Shown: piece after piece, positions 43,399-52,596 of the stretch | Layout of the letters: each line of letters opens with the position of its first letter | Position numbering within the stretch: the first letter of the stretch is position 1 | Origin: Flavobacterium sp. NRK1 | GTDB taxonomy: Bacteria > Bacteroidota > Bacteroidia > Flavobacteriales > Flavobacteriaceae | DNA length: 64,000 nucleotides | Reading direction: 5' to 3' | NCBI RefSeq assembly: GCF_024054175.1 | Contig: NZ_JAMXLA010000001.1 | Coordinates: 2,360,571 to 2,424,570 of the forward strand | Translations under genes and position numbers: made by a program | Notes under the pieces: generated by a model | The model's input: only the letters and a program-made list of their open reading frames with translations | The model's database searches: none | Told to the model about the DNA's origin: nothing

Positions 43399-43986
43399 AT
43401 GATATTACCAATTGTTGGATATGGTGACCCGGTGTTAAGGAAAAAGGGAGTTGATGTAAACCAAAATCATCCTAACCTTAAAGAGGTTATTGCAAACATG
43501 TACGAGACGATGTATAATGCTTATGGGGTAGGGCTGGCTGCACCTCAGGTAGGCTTGTCTATCCGTTTGTTCATTATAGATACAAGTCCGTTTAGTGATG
43601 ATGAAGATCTGTCTAAAGAAGAACAGGAACAACTAAAAGATTTTAAAAAGACTTTTATAAATGCTGTTATTCTTAAAGAAGAAGGAGAGGAGTGGGGCTT
43701 TAATGAAGGCTGCCTTAGCATTCCTGATGTTCGAGAAGATGTATACCGCCAGGAAAGAATTACCATAGAATATTATGATGAAGACTTTAATAAGCATACA
43801 GATGTTTATGACGGTCTCATTGCAAGGGTAATTCAGCATGAGTATGATCATATAGAAGGTATATTGTTTACCGACAAAATATCATCTCTGAAAAAAACTC
43901 TTATTAAAAAGAAATTACAAAATATAATGGAAGGTAAAACAAGACCTGATTATAAAATGAAATTTGTTGCCAAAAAAGGCAGATAA
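43399..43986 (+). CDS. def: Peptide deformylase
   Basis: From ATG 43399 this has 195 residues (MILPIVGYGDPVLRKKG), the usual start for the family; an upstream in-frame ATG at 43354 is less likely. Seen: motif I GVGLAAPQVG, motif II EGCLSIP and motif III QHEYDHIEG, which contain the metal-binding Cys and two His. An acidic insertion (SDDEDLSKEEQEQ) lies between motifs I and II, as in Bacteroidota enzymes. It removes the N-terminal formyl group from new proteins. Confidence 0.93.
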   Translation: MILPIVGYGDPVLRKKGVDVNQNHPNLKEVIANMYETMYNAYGVGLAAPQVGLSIRLFIIDTSPFSDDEDLSKEEQEQLKDFKKTFINAVILKEEGEEWGFNEGCLSIPDVREDVYRQERITIEYYDEDFNKHTDVYDGLIARVIQHEYDHIEGILFTDKISSLKKTLIKKKLQNIMEGKTRPDYKMKFVAKKGR

Positions 43987-44042
43987 TTTTTGTTTTTTAT
44001 CGCAAAGATTAGATATTTGCCTTCCCTTAAAAAAAATAAACA

Positions 44043-44483
44043 ATGAGCATCGAGAAAATATTATCCATTTCAGGAAAACCGGGACTATATGAGCTTAAAC
44101 TACAAACCCGTACCGGATTTGTTGCAGAATCTCTAATAGATGGAAAAAAAGTAACAGTAGGTTTAAGAAGTAATGTAAGCCTTCTTTCAGAAATATCAGT
44201 TTATACTTATGACGGAGAGATCCGCCTTTCAGAAGTATTCCGTGCGATAGCGGCTAAAGAAGATAACGGCCCGGCGCTTTCACACAAAGAAGACAATGCA
44301 AAACTTGAGTCTTATTTCAGGGAAGTACTTCCTGAATTTGACGAAGACAGAGTTTATGCTTCTGATATTAAAAAAATACTTAACTGGTACAATATGCTTC
44401 AGGCAAAAGGACTTGTTTCTAAAGATGAGCCTGCCGCTGCAGAAGCTCCTGTTAAGGAGGAAGAAGTTAAGACCGAAGAATAA
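44043..44483 (+). CDS. DUF5606 domain protein
   Basis: This 146-residue protein opens MSIEKILSISGKPGLYELKLQTRTGF, followed by GLRSNVSLLSEISVYTYDGEI and a helical part (FDEDRVYASDIKKILNWYNML). The end is an acidic low-complexity tail (AAAEAPVKEEEVKTEE). This matches the Bacteroidota-specific DUF5606 family, whose function is unknown. A strong terminator follows its stop. Confidence 0.85.
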   Translation: MSIEKILSISGKPGLYELKLQTRTGFVAESLIDGKKVTVGLRSNVSLLSEISVYTYDGEIRLSEVFRAIAAKEDNGPALSHKEDNAKLESYFREVLPEFDEDRVYASDIKKILNWYNMLQAKGLVSKDEPAAAEAPVKEEEVKTEE

Positions 44484-44505
44484 TAAGGACTTAGTTATAT
44501 AATTT

Positions 44506-44541
44506 ATCCTGCCATTTGTTATTCAAGTGGCAGGATTTTTT
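44506..44541 (+). terminator. Intrinsic terminator
   Basis: ATCCTGCCA and TGGCAGGAT form a perfect 9-base stem followed by T residues. It separates DUF5606 from mazG and lies across the far 5' end of the longest mazG frame, which argues for the later mazG start. Confidence 0.8.
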
Positions 44542-44559
44542 ATTTTTACAATAAAAACA

Positions 44560-45333
44560 ATGAATACACGCCAGCAACAGTTAGACGCTTTTAACAGGCT
44601 TCTTGATATAATGGATGACCTCCGCCAAAAATGTCCTTGGGATAAAAAACAAACACTCCAAAGCCTTCGGCACCTTACGATAGAGGAAACGTACGAACTT
44701 GGTGACGCTATTCTTGATAATGATTTGCAGGAAATTAAAAAAGAGCTTGGCGATATACTACTACACATTGTTTTTTATGCCAAAATAGGCAGCGAAACTG
44801 AAGATTTTGATATAGGAGATGTTGCTAACGAAATATGTGAAAAGCTAATTCATCGTCACCCTCATATTTATGGTGATGTTGTAGTGGAAAATGAAGAGGA
44901 GGTAAAGCAAAACTGGGAAAAGCTTAAACTTAAAGAAGGTAAAAAATCAGTGCTTGAAGGGGTGCCGAAAAGCCTGCCCGCCCTTGTTAAGGCGAGCCGT
45001 ATACAGGATAAGGTAAAAGGAGTAGGTTTTGATTGGGAAGAGCCACATCAGGTATGGGATAAAGTGCAGGAAGAAATTGAAGAATTTCAGGACGAGGTTA
45101 AAAAGGGCGATCAGGATAAAATAGAAGCTGAATTTGGCGACGTAATTTTCTCTATGATCAATTATGCCCGTTTTTTAAACATAAACCCCGAAGACGCTTT
45201 AGAACGTACCAATAAAAAGTTCATTAAGCGTTTTATGTATCTTGAAAGTAAAGCTTCAGAATTGGGGAAACCTTTAGCAGATATGACACTGGCTGAAATG
45301 GATGTGTTTTGGAATGAAGCTAAAAAGCTCTGA
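44560..45333 (+). CDS. mazG: Nucleoside triphosphate pyrophosphohydrolase (MazG)
   Basis: From ATG 44560 the protein has 257 residues (MNTRQQQLDAFNRLLDIMDDL). An ATG at 44527 lies inside the upstream terminator and is rejected. The two MazG domains show the EExxE and ExxD metal motifs: EETYELGDAILDNDLQEIKKELGD in the first and QEEIEEFQDEVKKGD with EAEFGDVIFSMINYAR in the second. It hydrolyses NTPs to NMP and pyrophosphate, cleaning non-canonical nucleotides. Confidence 0.92.
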   Translation: MNTRQQQLDAFNRLLDIMDDLRQKCPWDKKQTLQSLRHLTIEETYELGDAILDNDLQEIKKELGDILLHIVFYAKIGSETEDFDIGDVANEICEKLIHRHPHIYGDVVVENEEEVKQNWEKLKLKEGKKSVLEGVPKSLPALVKASRIQDKVKGVGFDWEEPHQVWDKVQEEIEEFQDEVKKGDQDKIEAEFGDVIFSMINYARFLNINPEDALERTNKKFIKRFMYLESKASELGKPLADMTLAEMDVFWNEAKKL

Positions 45334-45494
45334 AACTAAATATTCTTTAATTTTTTAAAATTTAATTTTCTTTTTTTAAAAATTATCTAATCTAATTTAT
45401 ATTAAAATATCAATATTTTAAATTTATAATTCAAATAAATTAAACGTCAGTATATTAGATAATTAACTTTTTACTAAGTTATAAAATTTATTAA
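45334..45494. other. Very AT-rich gap with nested inverted repeats
   Basis: Almost no G or C in the first ~120 bases. A perfect 11-base inverted repeat (AATTATCTAAT at 45381-45391, ATTAGATAATT at 45454-45464) encloses a 20-base palindrome (TTAAAATAT-CA-ATATTTTAA, 45402-45421). No gene is visible. It may be a leader, an sRNA or simply an AT-rich spacer. Confidence 0.5.
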
Positions 45495-45538
45495 AACACC
45501 GAATTAGTGCCTAACGTGTAACTAATTCGGTGTTTTTT
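45493..45538 (+). terminator. Strong terminator hairpin upstream of the T9SS Ig-repeat gene
   Basis: AACACCGAATTAGT and its exact complement form a 14-base stem (16 with flanking A:T pairs) around a 12-base loop, ending in T residues. It is 160 bases after the mazG stop and ~90 bases before the next ATG. Confidence 0.75.
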
Positions 45539-45628
45539 GTTATATATCTTTAAAAATCACAAATTCTCATGAAATTAAATATTTAATTCTTAAATTTCTA
45601 AAAATTATGTTAACCTAAATTTACTTTC

Positions 45629-48600
45629 ATGTTAAAAAAATTACCTTATCTATTAGGGTGTCTTTTTGCCACATTATCATTTAATGTGCTCAAGGCACAA
45701 AATTATCAACAAATGCCCATTTCCACGGGGCTGAATGCCGACGTTATTGCCGATGGCGTTGGTTCTGTAATTTCTTCAACCACTATCGATATTGATGGTG
45801 TTAATTACAATTATGTAGCTGTTGGTTTTCAGGCCACAGCTTCAGCTACTCCCATTACTTACGGTGTTCCTGCAAACGGATTTATTGCTTCTGCAGTAGG
45901 CAGTACGCCTGGCTTAACGTATCAGTTAGCACCTTTAACAGGTAATAACTCATTAAGGCTACCAACTACTGCTCCAACAGGAACAATCACTTTTGCCACA
46001 CCTTTGGCGGTTAATACACTTTATATGCTTGCTGTTACAGGCAGTGGAGCAGGTACTGTTACTGCTGTTGTAAACTTTTCTGATGCAACAAGCCAAACAT
46101 TCACTGGTGTTGCTGTTGCTGACTGGTTTGGAGGCAGTAACTATGCAATACAGGGTATTGGACGTGTTAACAGAACCACTAATGCTTTGGAGCCAAACAC
46201 TACAAATCCAAGAATGTACCAGATACCGTTAGCGATATCTACTGCAAATCAGTCAAAACCAATTCAAAGTGTACAAATAACCAAAACTTCTACGGGTGGT
46301 GAAGTAGTAAATGTATTTGCTTTCTCAGCTGATGCTTATACAAGTTGCCCTGCACCTACCGCTATTACTTATACATCTACAATGGATGGAGCTGTAATTA
46401 ACTGGACAGCGCCTTCAATTGTTCCTTCAGACGGATATGATTATTATATTAGTACAAGTGCAACTGCACCAACAGCAACTACTACACCAACAGGCAATGT
46501 TGCAGCAGGTACTAACACAAAAACACTTACTGGTCTTTTACCGGGCCAGACCTATTACTGCTGGATACGTTCTAATTGTGGTGGTGTAAAAGGGTTTTGG
46601 CAAACAGGTACTTTTACTCCGGGTCAGATAACATATACTTACACAGGAGGAGAGATTAATACTCTATATGAAGATTCTTCTACAGTTTCTACAAATTCAA
46701 CTACTACCTGTCCTGGTGTAATGACTGTTAGTGTACCTCCAGGATATAAAATTGCTTCGGTTGGCACATCATATATTATGACTACTGCAAGTAATGGTTG
46801 GATGAGCGAACAACGTTCTTTACTCGTTTGTAATACAACCGGCCTTAAAGAGGCATCATTATCAGCAGGAAGCGGTAACGGGGGGACATTTAATTACAAC
46901 CGTTCAGGTATAGCTATTGCGAATGACCTTACGGGAAGCGTTGAGTTTGAATTAAGAGCGTGGAGGACTTTTGGAGGGTCAGGCTGTAATAATACTTATA
47001 ATAAAGTAGATAACAATACTTGGAAGGTAATTGTAACTTATGCGCTTGATAGCTGTACAACTCCGGATGCTCCTACAGGGGCAGCACAAAATTTATGTCC
47101 TACAGCTACATTTGCAGATCTTTCTGCCGATGGTATCGTTGGGGCAGTATATAACTGGTATGCAGATCCAACAGGTGGTGAGGCGATAGATCCTGCAACG
47201 CCAATTGCAGTTGGTACTTATTATGTTAGTCAGACTGTTGGTACTTGTGAAAGTCCGCGTTCTGCTGCAATAGCTGTAACTTTAGATCCTACGCCGCTAC
47301 CTACAGCGGTAGCACAAACACTATGTGGAGGTACTGTTATTTCTGATCTTGAAACTACAAGTGGAGAAAATATTCAGTGGTATACAGCCTTAACGGGAGG
47401 TACGGCTTTAGCAGCAACTACTGCTCTGGAGACAGGTAACTATTATGTTTCTCAAACAGTTAATGGTTGTGAAAGTGCAAGGGCTACCGTAGCAGTGACT
47501 ATTAATACAACTCCTGCTCCTGTAGCAGCTTCTCAAATATTTTGTGCAGGCGAAGGTTCTACTGTAGCTGATATTCAGGTTACTACTGAAGAAGATACTA
47601 CAGTACAATGGTATGCCAGTGCAACTGCTACTGAAACTTTAGATACTGCAACAGTATTAGGTACTGGTACTTACTATGTATCTCAGTCTTTAGGCGATTG
47701 CGAAAGTGTAAGAGTAGCTGTAAATATAGCTGTGTCAACTATCGTTGCTCCAACTACCTTCCCTCAGGAATTATGTTCGGGTGCTACTGTTGCCGATTTA
47801 GAGGCGGGAGGCAGTCCGGTTGCTACATATAAATGGTATGCATCTGAAAGTGATGATGAACAACTTGCTGAAGATATGGCTGTAACTTCTGGTACTTATT
47901 ATGTAACTCAAACACTTGGTACATGTGAAAGCTCAAGAGCAGCAGTTGAGGTTACTATAAATAATGTTACTGCTCCTGAAGCAGCAGATCAGGAATTTTG
48001 TAATGGTGCTACAGCAGCAGATTTAACTGCTACAGCTTCGGAAGGAGCTACAATCAAGTGGTACGCAAGTGAAGATTCAGCAACTGCATTAGGTGCAGAT
48101 ACAGCGCTGGAGACCGGTATTTATTATGTTTCTCAGAAACTTAATGATTGCGAAAGTGACAGGGTACCTGTGCAGGTAAATGTTAATGCAGTAATTGATG
48201 CTCCTATAGCGGCAAATCAGGCGGTTTGTATGGGGGCAACAGTGGCTGATCTTTCAATTGAATTATCAGAAGGTGCTACGGCTAACTGGTATGCAAGCGA
48301 AACGGCAACAACTCCGTTATCTTCAGAAGAGGTATTGTCAGAAGGTACGTACTATGTATCTCAGAATATAAGTATTTGCGAAAGCGAAAGAGTTGCTGTT
48401 GAGGTAACTCACACTATTGTACCGGTGCCAACCGCTGAAAATTTTGTTGTATGTTCAGGAACAATGTTCTCAGAATTAACAGTTGAAGGCGAAGAAGGTG
48501 CTGATTTTAACTGGTACACTACGTTAGACGGATCTACTTTAGTTGATCTTGAAGGAGAAGTGTCTGCGGGAACTTTCTATGTTTCTCAAACAGTTAATGG

Positions 48601-49354
48601 ATGCGAAGGCGGAAGATTAGCTGTAAATGTTGCTTTAACAACAACTGCTATGCCAACTCCTTTTGCAGTTCAGTCTTTCTGTGGTGAAGCTTTTGTTTCT
48701 GACCTGACAGCTGGAGAAACTGAAACTTACACTGTAAACTGGTATTCTCCTGAAGGAAACTTAGTATCATCAACCGATGCTCTTGTTTCAGGTACTTATA
48801 CTGTTTCTCAGTCTTTTGAAGGTTGTGAAAGCCAGGTTGTGGAAGTTGAGGTTGTTGTTTCGGCTATTCCGGATATGCCTGTAGGTGATGCAGAGCAGGA
48901 ATTTGAAGAAGGAGCTACCGTAGCTGATCTTGACGTAGAGTTTGTTGCAGATGCAATTGTAGAATGGTTTGTATTAGATGAAGATGCATGGATTAGTATT
49001 CCTGCTGCAACACCTCTGATTTCAGGTAATACGTATGGTGCTTCTCAATCAATTGGAGCATGTAGCAGTGAAATACTTGCTATAGAAGCAACTGTATTAC
49101 TGGGAACTGAATCATTTGAATTGAAAAATGTAGTAGTGTATCCTAATCCTGCAACAGATGTACTTACTGTTGAAGGTAAAGATACTCTTACTGAAATATC
49201 AGTGGTTAACCTATTAGGACAGCAGGTTATGCGTCAGTCTGTAAATGCAAATACTGTACAGGTAAATGTTTCTTCATTACCACAGGCAACTTACATACTG
49301 CAGGTAAATGCTGCAAATGGTGCAACTGCTTCATTTAAAATTGTAAAACAGTAA
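45629..49354 (+). CDS. T9SS type A sorting domain adhesin-like protein with nine Ig-like repeats
   Basis: This 1241-residue protein has a signal peptide (MLKKLPYLLGCLFATLSFNVLKAQ). An N-terminal beta domain (~25-235), a fibronectin III-like domain (~240-330) and a ~140-residue beta domain follow. From ~474 to 1157 come nine Ig-like repeats of ~75 residues, of the Ig_7 type found in Bacteroidota surface proteins. Repeats have a first cysteine (xxLCxGATVADL), a tryptophan (WYASE) and a second cysteine (YYVSQ...CES), probably a disulfide. The last ~80 residues are a type A sorting domain (VVVYPNPATDVLTVEG, VVNLLGQQVM, LPQATYILQV, KIVKQ). Export by T9SS to the surface is expected. It is the only gene between two terminators. 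Confidence 0.93.
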   Translation: MLKKLPYLLGCLFATLSFNVLKAQNYQQMPISTGLNADVIADGVGSVISSTTIDIDGVNYNYVAVGFQATASATPITYGVPANGFIASAVGSTPGLTYQLAPLTGNNSLRLPTTAPTGTITFATPLAVNTLYMLAVTGSGAGTVTAVVNFSDATSQTFTGVAVADWFGGSNYAIQGIGRVNRTTNALEPNTTNPRMYQIPLAISTANQSKPIQSVQITKTSTGGEVVNVFAFSADAYTSCPAPTAITYTSTMDGAVINWTAPSIVPSDGYDYYISTSATAPTATTTPTGNVAAGTNTKTLTGLLPGQTYYCWIRSNCGGVKGFWQTGTFTPGQITYTYTGGEINTLYEDSSTVSTNSTTTCPGVMTVSVPPGYKIASVGTSYIMTTASNGWMSEQRSLLVCNTTGLKEASLSAGSGNGGTFNYNRSGIAIANDLTGSVEFELRAWRTFGGSGCNNTYNKVDNNTWKVIVTYALDSCTTPDAPTGAAQNLCPTATFADLSADGIVGAVYNWYADPTGGEAIDPATPIAVGTYYVSQTVGTCESPRSAAIAVTLDPTPLPTAVAQTLCGGTVISDLETTSGENIQWYTALTGGTALAATTALETGNYYVSQTVNGCESARATVAVTINTTPAPVAASQIFCAGEGSTVADIQVTTEEDTTVQWYASATATETLDTATVLGTGTYYVSQSLGDCESVRVAVNIAVSTIVAPTTFPQELCSGATVADLEAGGSPVATYKWYASESDDEQLAEDMAVTSGTYYVTQTLGTCESSRAAVEVTINNVTAPEAADQEFCNGATAADLTATASEGATIKWYASEDSATALGADTALETGIYYVSQKLNDCESDRVPVQVNVNAVIDAPIAANQAVCMGATVADLSIELSEGATANWYASETATTPLSSEEVLSEGTYYVSQNISICESERVAVEVTHTIVPVPTAENFVVCSGTMFSELTVEGEEGADFNWYTTLDGSTLVDLEGEVSAGTFYVSQTVNGCEGGRLAVNVALTTTAMPTPFAVQSFCGEAFVSDLTAGETETYTVNWYSPEGNLVSSTDALVSGTYTVSQSFEGCESQVVEVEVVVSAIPDMPVGDAEQEFEEGATVADLDVEFVADAIVEWFVLDEDAWISIPAATPLISGNTYGASQSIGACSSEILAIEATVLLGTESFELKNVVVYPNPATDVLTVEGKDTLTEISVVNLLGQQVMRQSVNANTVQVNVSSLPQATYILQVNAANGATASFKIVKQ

Positions 49355-49379
49355 CAGAGTAATAGTTTTTAGTTCATAA

Positions 49380-49415
49380 GGGGGTCTGGTGTTGGTTACC
49401 GGGCCCTCTTTTTTT
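49380..49415 (+). terminator. Intrinsic terminator
   Basis: A ~10-base GC-rich stem (GGGTCTGGT with ACCGGGCCC, two G:U pairs) followed by seven T, 26 bases after the T9SS protein stop. Confidence 0.75.
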
Positions 49416-49513
49416 ATACTTAATATTTTTTCTGATATAATCCCCTGCTATAAACCGAATCTCATAATCAGAGAATATAACGTTAAGCGTATGGCTGAAT
49501 ATTAAATTATAGA

Positions 49514-49543
49514 AATAAAAAAAACCATCCTGTTAAGGATGGT
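49514..49543 (-). terminator. Intrinsic terminator
   Basis: On the minus strand ACCATCC and GGATGGT pair around a six-base loop, followed by eight T. It ends the leftward DUF349 transcript; the rest of 49416-49513 holds nothing recognisable. Confidence 0.78.
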
Positions 49544-49566
49544 CTATCGTTATATATAAGTAATGC

Positions 49567-51651
49567 CTATTGTTGTTTAAGGCTTCTTATCTGTTTAAGT
49601 TTTTCTCTCCACGTCTTAAGGTCTTCTTTATGGCGCTCTATATTTTTTTGTACTTCTTTTACAAGAGGATTATCTCCTTTAGCATTTGAAATGAACTGGA
49701 TGTTATTCTCAAGCTGGAATATTTCTCCCTGTACCTCGTCAATTTTACGCATAATAAACAGTTGCTCATTTTCCAGTCTTCTGGTATCATCACCTTCAGC
49801 AAGCTGTTCTAAGCGGTTATTAAACCTTACCATATCTGTTTCTTTCTTAGAGAGGCTAAGCTTGTCAAACAGTGCATCAAGTATCTTATTGAATTTGCCT
49901 TCTATATGTCTTCTTGCCTGAGGAACACGTCCTAATCCTTTCCAGTTTTCTATATGCTTTTTAATTGCATCCAGATCGGTTTTGTGATCGCCGGTAAGTT
50001 CAAATTCTTTCAGGTTTTCAAGATATTCTTTTTTCTTATCAAAAGCTTCAAGTTCTTCTTTATTTGCTTCATTGCGTTGTGCGTGAAGCCTGTCGAAATA
50101 ATGGTTGCAAGCTGCTTTGAAATCTTTCCATACGCTGTCAGAATATTTTCTTGGAACGTGGCCTATGGTTTTCCATTCATCCTGTATTTGTTTCATTACA
50201 GGTGTTGTGGCGTTAAAATCTTCACTATCCTGCAGTGACTGGGCTTTTTCTACAAGAGCCAGTTTTTTATTAAGGTTTTCCTGCTGGTCTTTTTTAATGT
50301 CTTTATAAAAAGAGTTCTTAACCGTATTAAAGTTTCTTACAGCAGCTTTAAATGCTGCCCAGGTTTCTTCATTTACTTCAAGAGGCACTTTTCCTGCTTT
50401 AAAGAACTGTTCCCTTAAAGCTTCAATGCGATCTATTTGTCCCTGCCATGCATTATGTGCTGTTATTTTTTCTTCAGCAATAGCATTTATCTGGGCAATA
50501 ATGTCGTTCTTTTTAGCAAGGTTCTCTTCTTCTTTTTCCTTGCTTTTTGCTACAAGGGCTTCACGCTTGTCATGAAGTTGCTTTGTAAGTTCGCTAAAAC
50601 GATTCCATATTTCTTCACGATGTTCTCTTGATACAGGCCCGATTTCTTCTTTCCATATCTTATGAAGAGCCTGTAGTTCACGAAAAGCCTTGTTTACATC
50701 TTCTTCTTCAACAAGTTCCTCTACACGTGCAATAATTTTTTGCTTTTGCTCAAGATTATGTTTAAAGTCCATATCCCTTGCTTCTCTGTCAAGATGAAGA
50801 TGGTCATAAAAACGTTCAATATGAAAATGGAAGTTATTCCAAACATGGTTGTATTTGTCACGCGGAATAGGCCCTGCATTTTTCCAGCGATCGCGAAGTT
50901 CGCTTACATGTTTAAGTGAGTCTTTAATATTTTCGTCGCCATCAACAAGATTTTTCAGTTCTTCAATAATAGCAAGCCTGTTTTCAAGATTGCCTTTAAG
51001 ATCTGTCTGTAATTTTTTAAAATGGCTGTTTTTTCTGTCTCTATACTGATTGTATAAGGTGTCGAATTTATTTTTTAAAGGATAGTGATATTCAAAATCA
51101 GAAGTGTCGCCATTGTTGTCGTGGCTGTATTCATCTTTCTTCTCCTCAATAAAATGATTGTATTTAGAGTAAAATTCTTTTCTTATTTCTTCTATATGGT
51201 CTTTAACAGACATTACTTTTTCTACAGCAGTAAGTTTCTCCAGCTCATCTGTAAGTTCTTCCATTGAGAGCTCCTCATAATTAAGCATGGGTATATCGTG
51301 CCTGTCAGTTAGCGAGTCGTCTTCGCCTTCTTCGGCATTACTTTCATCTATAGAATCAACGGCACTGCGTTCTTTTTTTTCTGTAGATGATGGTGTTTCA
51401 GTAGTTTTGTCTTCAATGGCTGTAACAGCATCATTATCATCATCACTTTCCGGCTCATCGGCTACTTTTGCTGCTTCCAGTATTTCTTTAGGCGCAAAAG
51501 GCAGCTGGCCTTCGGTTTCATGAACTACAGGTACCTCACCATCTTCAATAGTGTCGTTTTCAGTAGAGTAATCGGTCTGTAAGGTGCCGTTTACTTCGTT
51601 TAATTGTTCTCCATCTGCTTCATGCAGGTTATCATTCTTTTCTTCTAACAT
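49567..51651 (-). CDS. DUF349 domain-containing coiled-coil protein
   Basis: From ATG 51651 this is 694 residues (MLEEKNDNLHEADGEQLNEVN). The frame is open to 51867, but the extension is not similar to any domain and overlaps the aroE gene, so I prefer the later ATG. An acidic N-terminal ~140 residues precede repeated ~75-residue helical units with a conserved tryptophan core (LKHVSELRDRWKNAGPIPRDKYNHVWNNFHFH, RELQALHKIWKEEIGPVSREHREEIWNRF), the DUF349 pattern. Its role is unknown. Confidence 0.85.
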   Translation of the reverse strand: MLEEKNDNLHEADGEQLNEVNGTLQTDYSTENDTIEDGEVPVVHETEGQLPFAPKEILEAAKVADEPESDDDNDAVTAIEDKTTETPSSTEKKERSAVDSIDESNAEEGEDDSLTDRHDIPMLNYEELSMEELTDELEKLTAVEKVMSVKDHIEEIRKEFYSKYNHFIEEKKDEYSHDNNGDTSDFEYHYPLKNKFDTLYNQYRDRKNSHFKKLQTDLKGNLENRLAIIEELKNLVDGDENIKDSLKHVSELRDRWKNAGPIPRDKYNHVWNNFHFHIERFYDHLHLDREARDMDFKHNLEQKQKIIARVEELVEEEDVNKAFRELQALHKIWKEEIGPVSREHREEIWNRFSELTKQLHDKREALVAKSKEKEEENLAKKNDIIAQINAIAEEKITAHNAWQGQIDRIEALREQFFKAGKVPLEVNEETWAAFKAAVRNFNTVKNSFYKDIKKDQQENLNKKLALVEKAQSLQDSEDFNATTPVMKQIQDEWKTIGHVPRKYSDSVWKDFKAACNHYFDRLHAQRNEANKEELEAFDKKKEYLENLKEFELTGDHKTDLDAIKKHIENWKGLGRVPQARRHIEGKFNKILDALFDKLSLSKKETDMVRFNNRLEQLAEGDDTRRLENEQLFIMRKIDEVQGEIFQLENNIQFISNAKGDNPLVKEVQKNIERHKEDLKTWREKLKQIRSLKQQ

Positions 51652-51787
51652 CGTAAAAATGCTTAAGGGATTAATATCTTTAATGCCGAAAGATAGTAAA
51701 GCCAGTTTAAAATTCAAAGAAAAACATCGATTTCTGAATGTTTGGATGGTTTTATTAAATATAAATAACGATTTGTTAAAAGAAGAG

Positions 51788-52528
51788 TTATTTTTTATTC
51801 CAAACCTTCCATGCCTTTTCAGCCTGATGTACCAGCATGTCGTAGCCATTTTTTGTGACTGCACCATTTTTAGCTGCTTTTTTTAGGAAAGCAGTCTCTT
51901 CAGGATTATATACAAGGTCGAAAGCAATATGCCTGTCTGAAAAAAGGCTGTAATCTATTGGAGGATATTCATTTATATTAGGGAAAGTGCCTAATGGTGT
52001 GGTGTTTATTATTATATGGTACTCATTAAAAATATTCTCTGTAAGGTCTTCATAACCATAAATTACATCTGTTGCGGTTCGCGATACAAAGTCATATTCT
52101 ATTCTCATTTTTCTAAGAGCATAGGCAATTGCTTTTGCGGCACCGCCGGTTCCTAAAATCAATGCTTTTTTATGATGTGGAAGCAGCAGTGGCTCTATAG
52201 CTCTTTTAAATCCGTAATGGTCAGTATTATAGCCTTTGGTTCGTTTTTTTGAAACAACAATAGTATTTACAGCACCAATTATTTGTGCAGTTTTAGATAC
52301 CTTATCCAATAATGGTATAACCTGTTCTTTGTAGGGAATAGTTACATTGAGTCCTTTTAGCCTTTTTGTTTTTTGAAGTATTTCCGGAAGCTGGGAAATG
52401 TCTTCAATATCAAAGTTGGTATAAGTGTAATTTTCAAGGCCTTTCTTTTTAAACTTACTTTTGAAATACCCTGCAGAAAAGGAGTAATTAATATTGCGGC
52501 CTACAAGTCCAAAACGTTTTGTTTTCAT
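51788..52528 (-). CDS. aroE: Shikimate dehydrogenase
   Basis: This 246-residue protein is the usual short Bacteroidota AroE. Seen: the substrate segment LVGRNINYSFSAGYF, catalytic lysine in GLNVTIPYKEQVI, the aspartate in GYNTDHYGF, and the cofactor motif ALILGTGGAAKAIAYAL. It reduces 3-dehydroshikimate to shikimate in aromatic amino acid synthesis. It follows the TPR gene on the same strand but behind a terminator. Confidence 0.92.
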   Translation of the reverse strand: MKTKRFGLVGRNINYSFSAGYFKSKFKKKGLENYTYTNFDIEDISQLPEILQKTKRLKGLNVTIPYKEQVIPLLDKVSKTAQIIGAVNTIVVSKKRTKGYNTDHYGFKRAIEPLLLPHHKKALILGTGGAAKAIAYALRKMRIEYDFVSRTATDVIYGYEDLTENIFNEYHIIINTTPLGTFPNINEYPPIDYSLFSDRHIAFDLVYNPEETAFLKKAAKNGAVTKNGYDMLVHQAEKAWKVWNKK

Positions 52529-52540
52529 TCCATAAAAATA

Positions 52541-52574
52541 AAAAAACCTGATTAAGCCATGCTATAATCAGGTT
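52541..52574 (-). terminator. Intrinsic terminator
   Basis: On the minus strand AACCTGATTA and TAATCAGGTT pair around a loop, followed by seven T. It lies just past the TPR gene stop and upstream of aroE. Confidence 0.8.
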
Positions 52575-52596
52575 AAATATTATAAAATAAAATTAA

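Noticed and set aside
45629..49354. Regular repeats that could be mistaken for a CRISPR array
   Set aside because: The repeats are diverged at DNA level, ~225 bases long, in one open frame, and encode Ig-like domains.
51652..51867. N-terminal extension of the DUF349 gene
   Set aside because: The longer frame runs into aroE and has an unremarkable composition; the ATG at 51651 gives the known acidic start.
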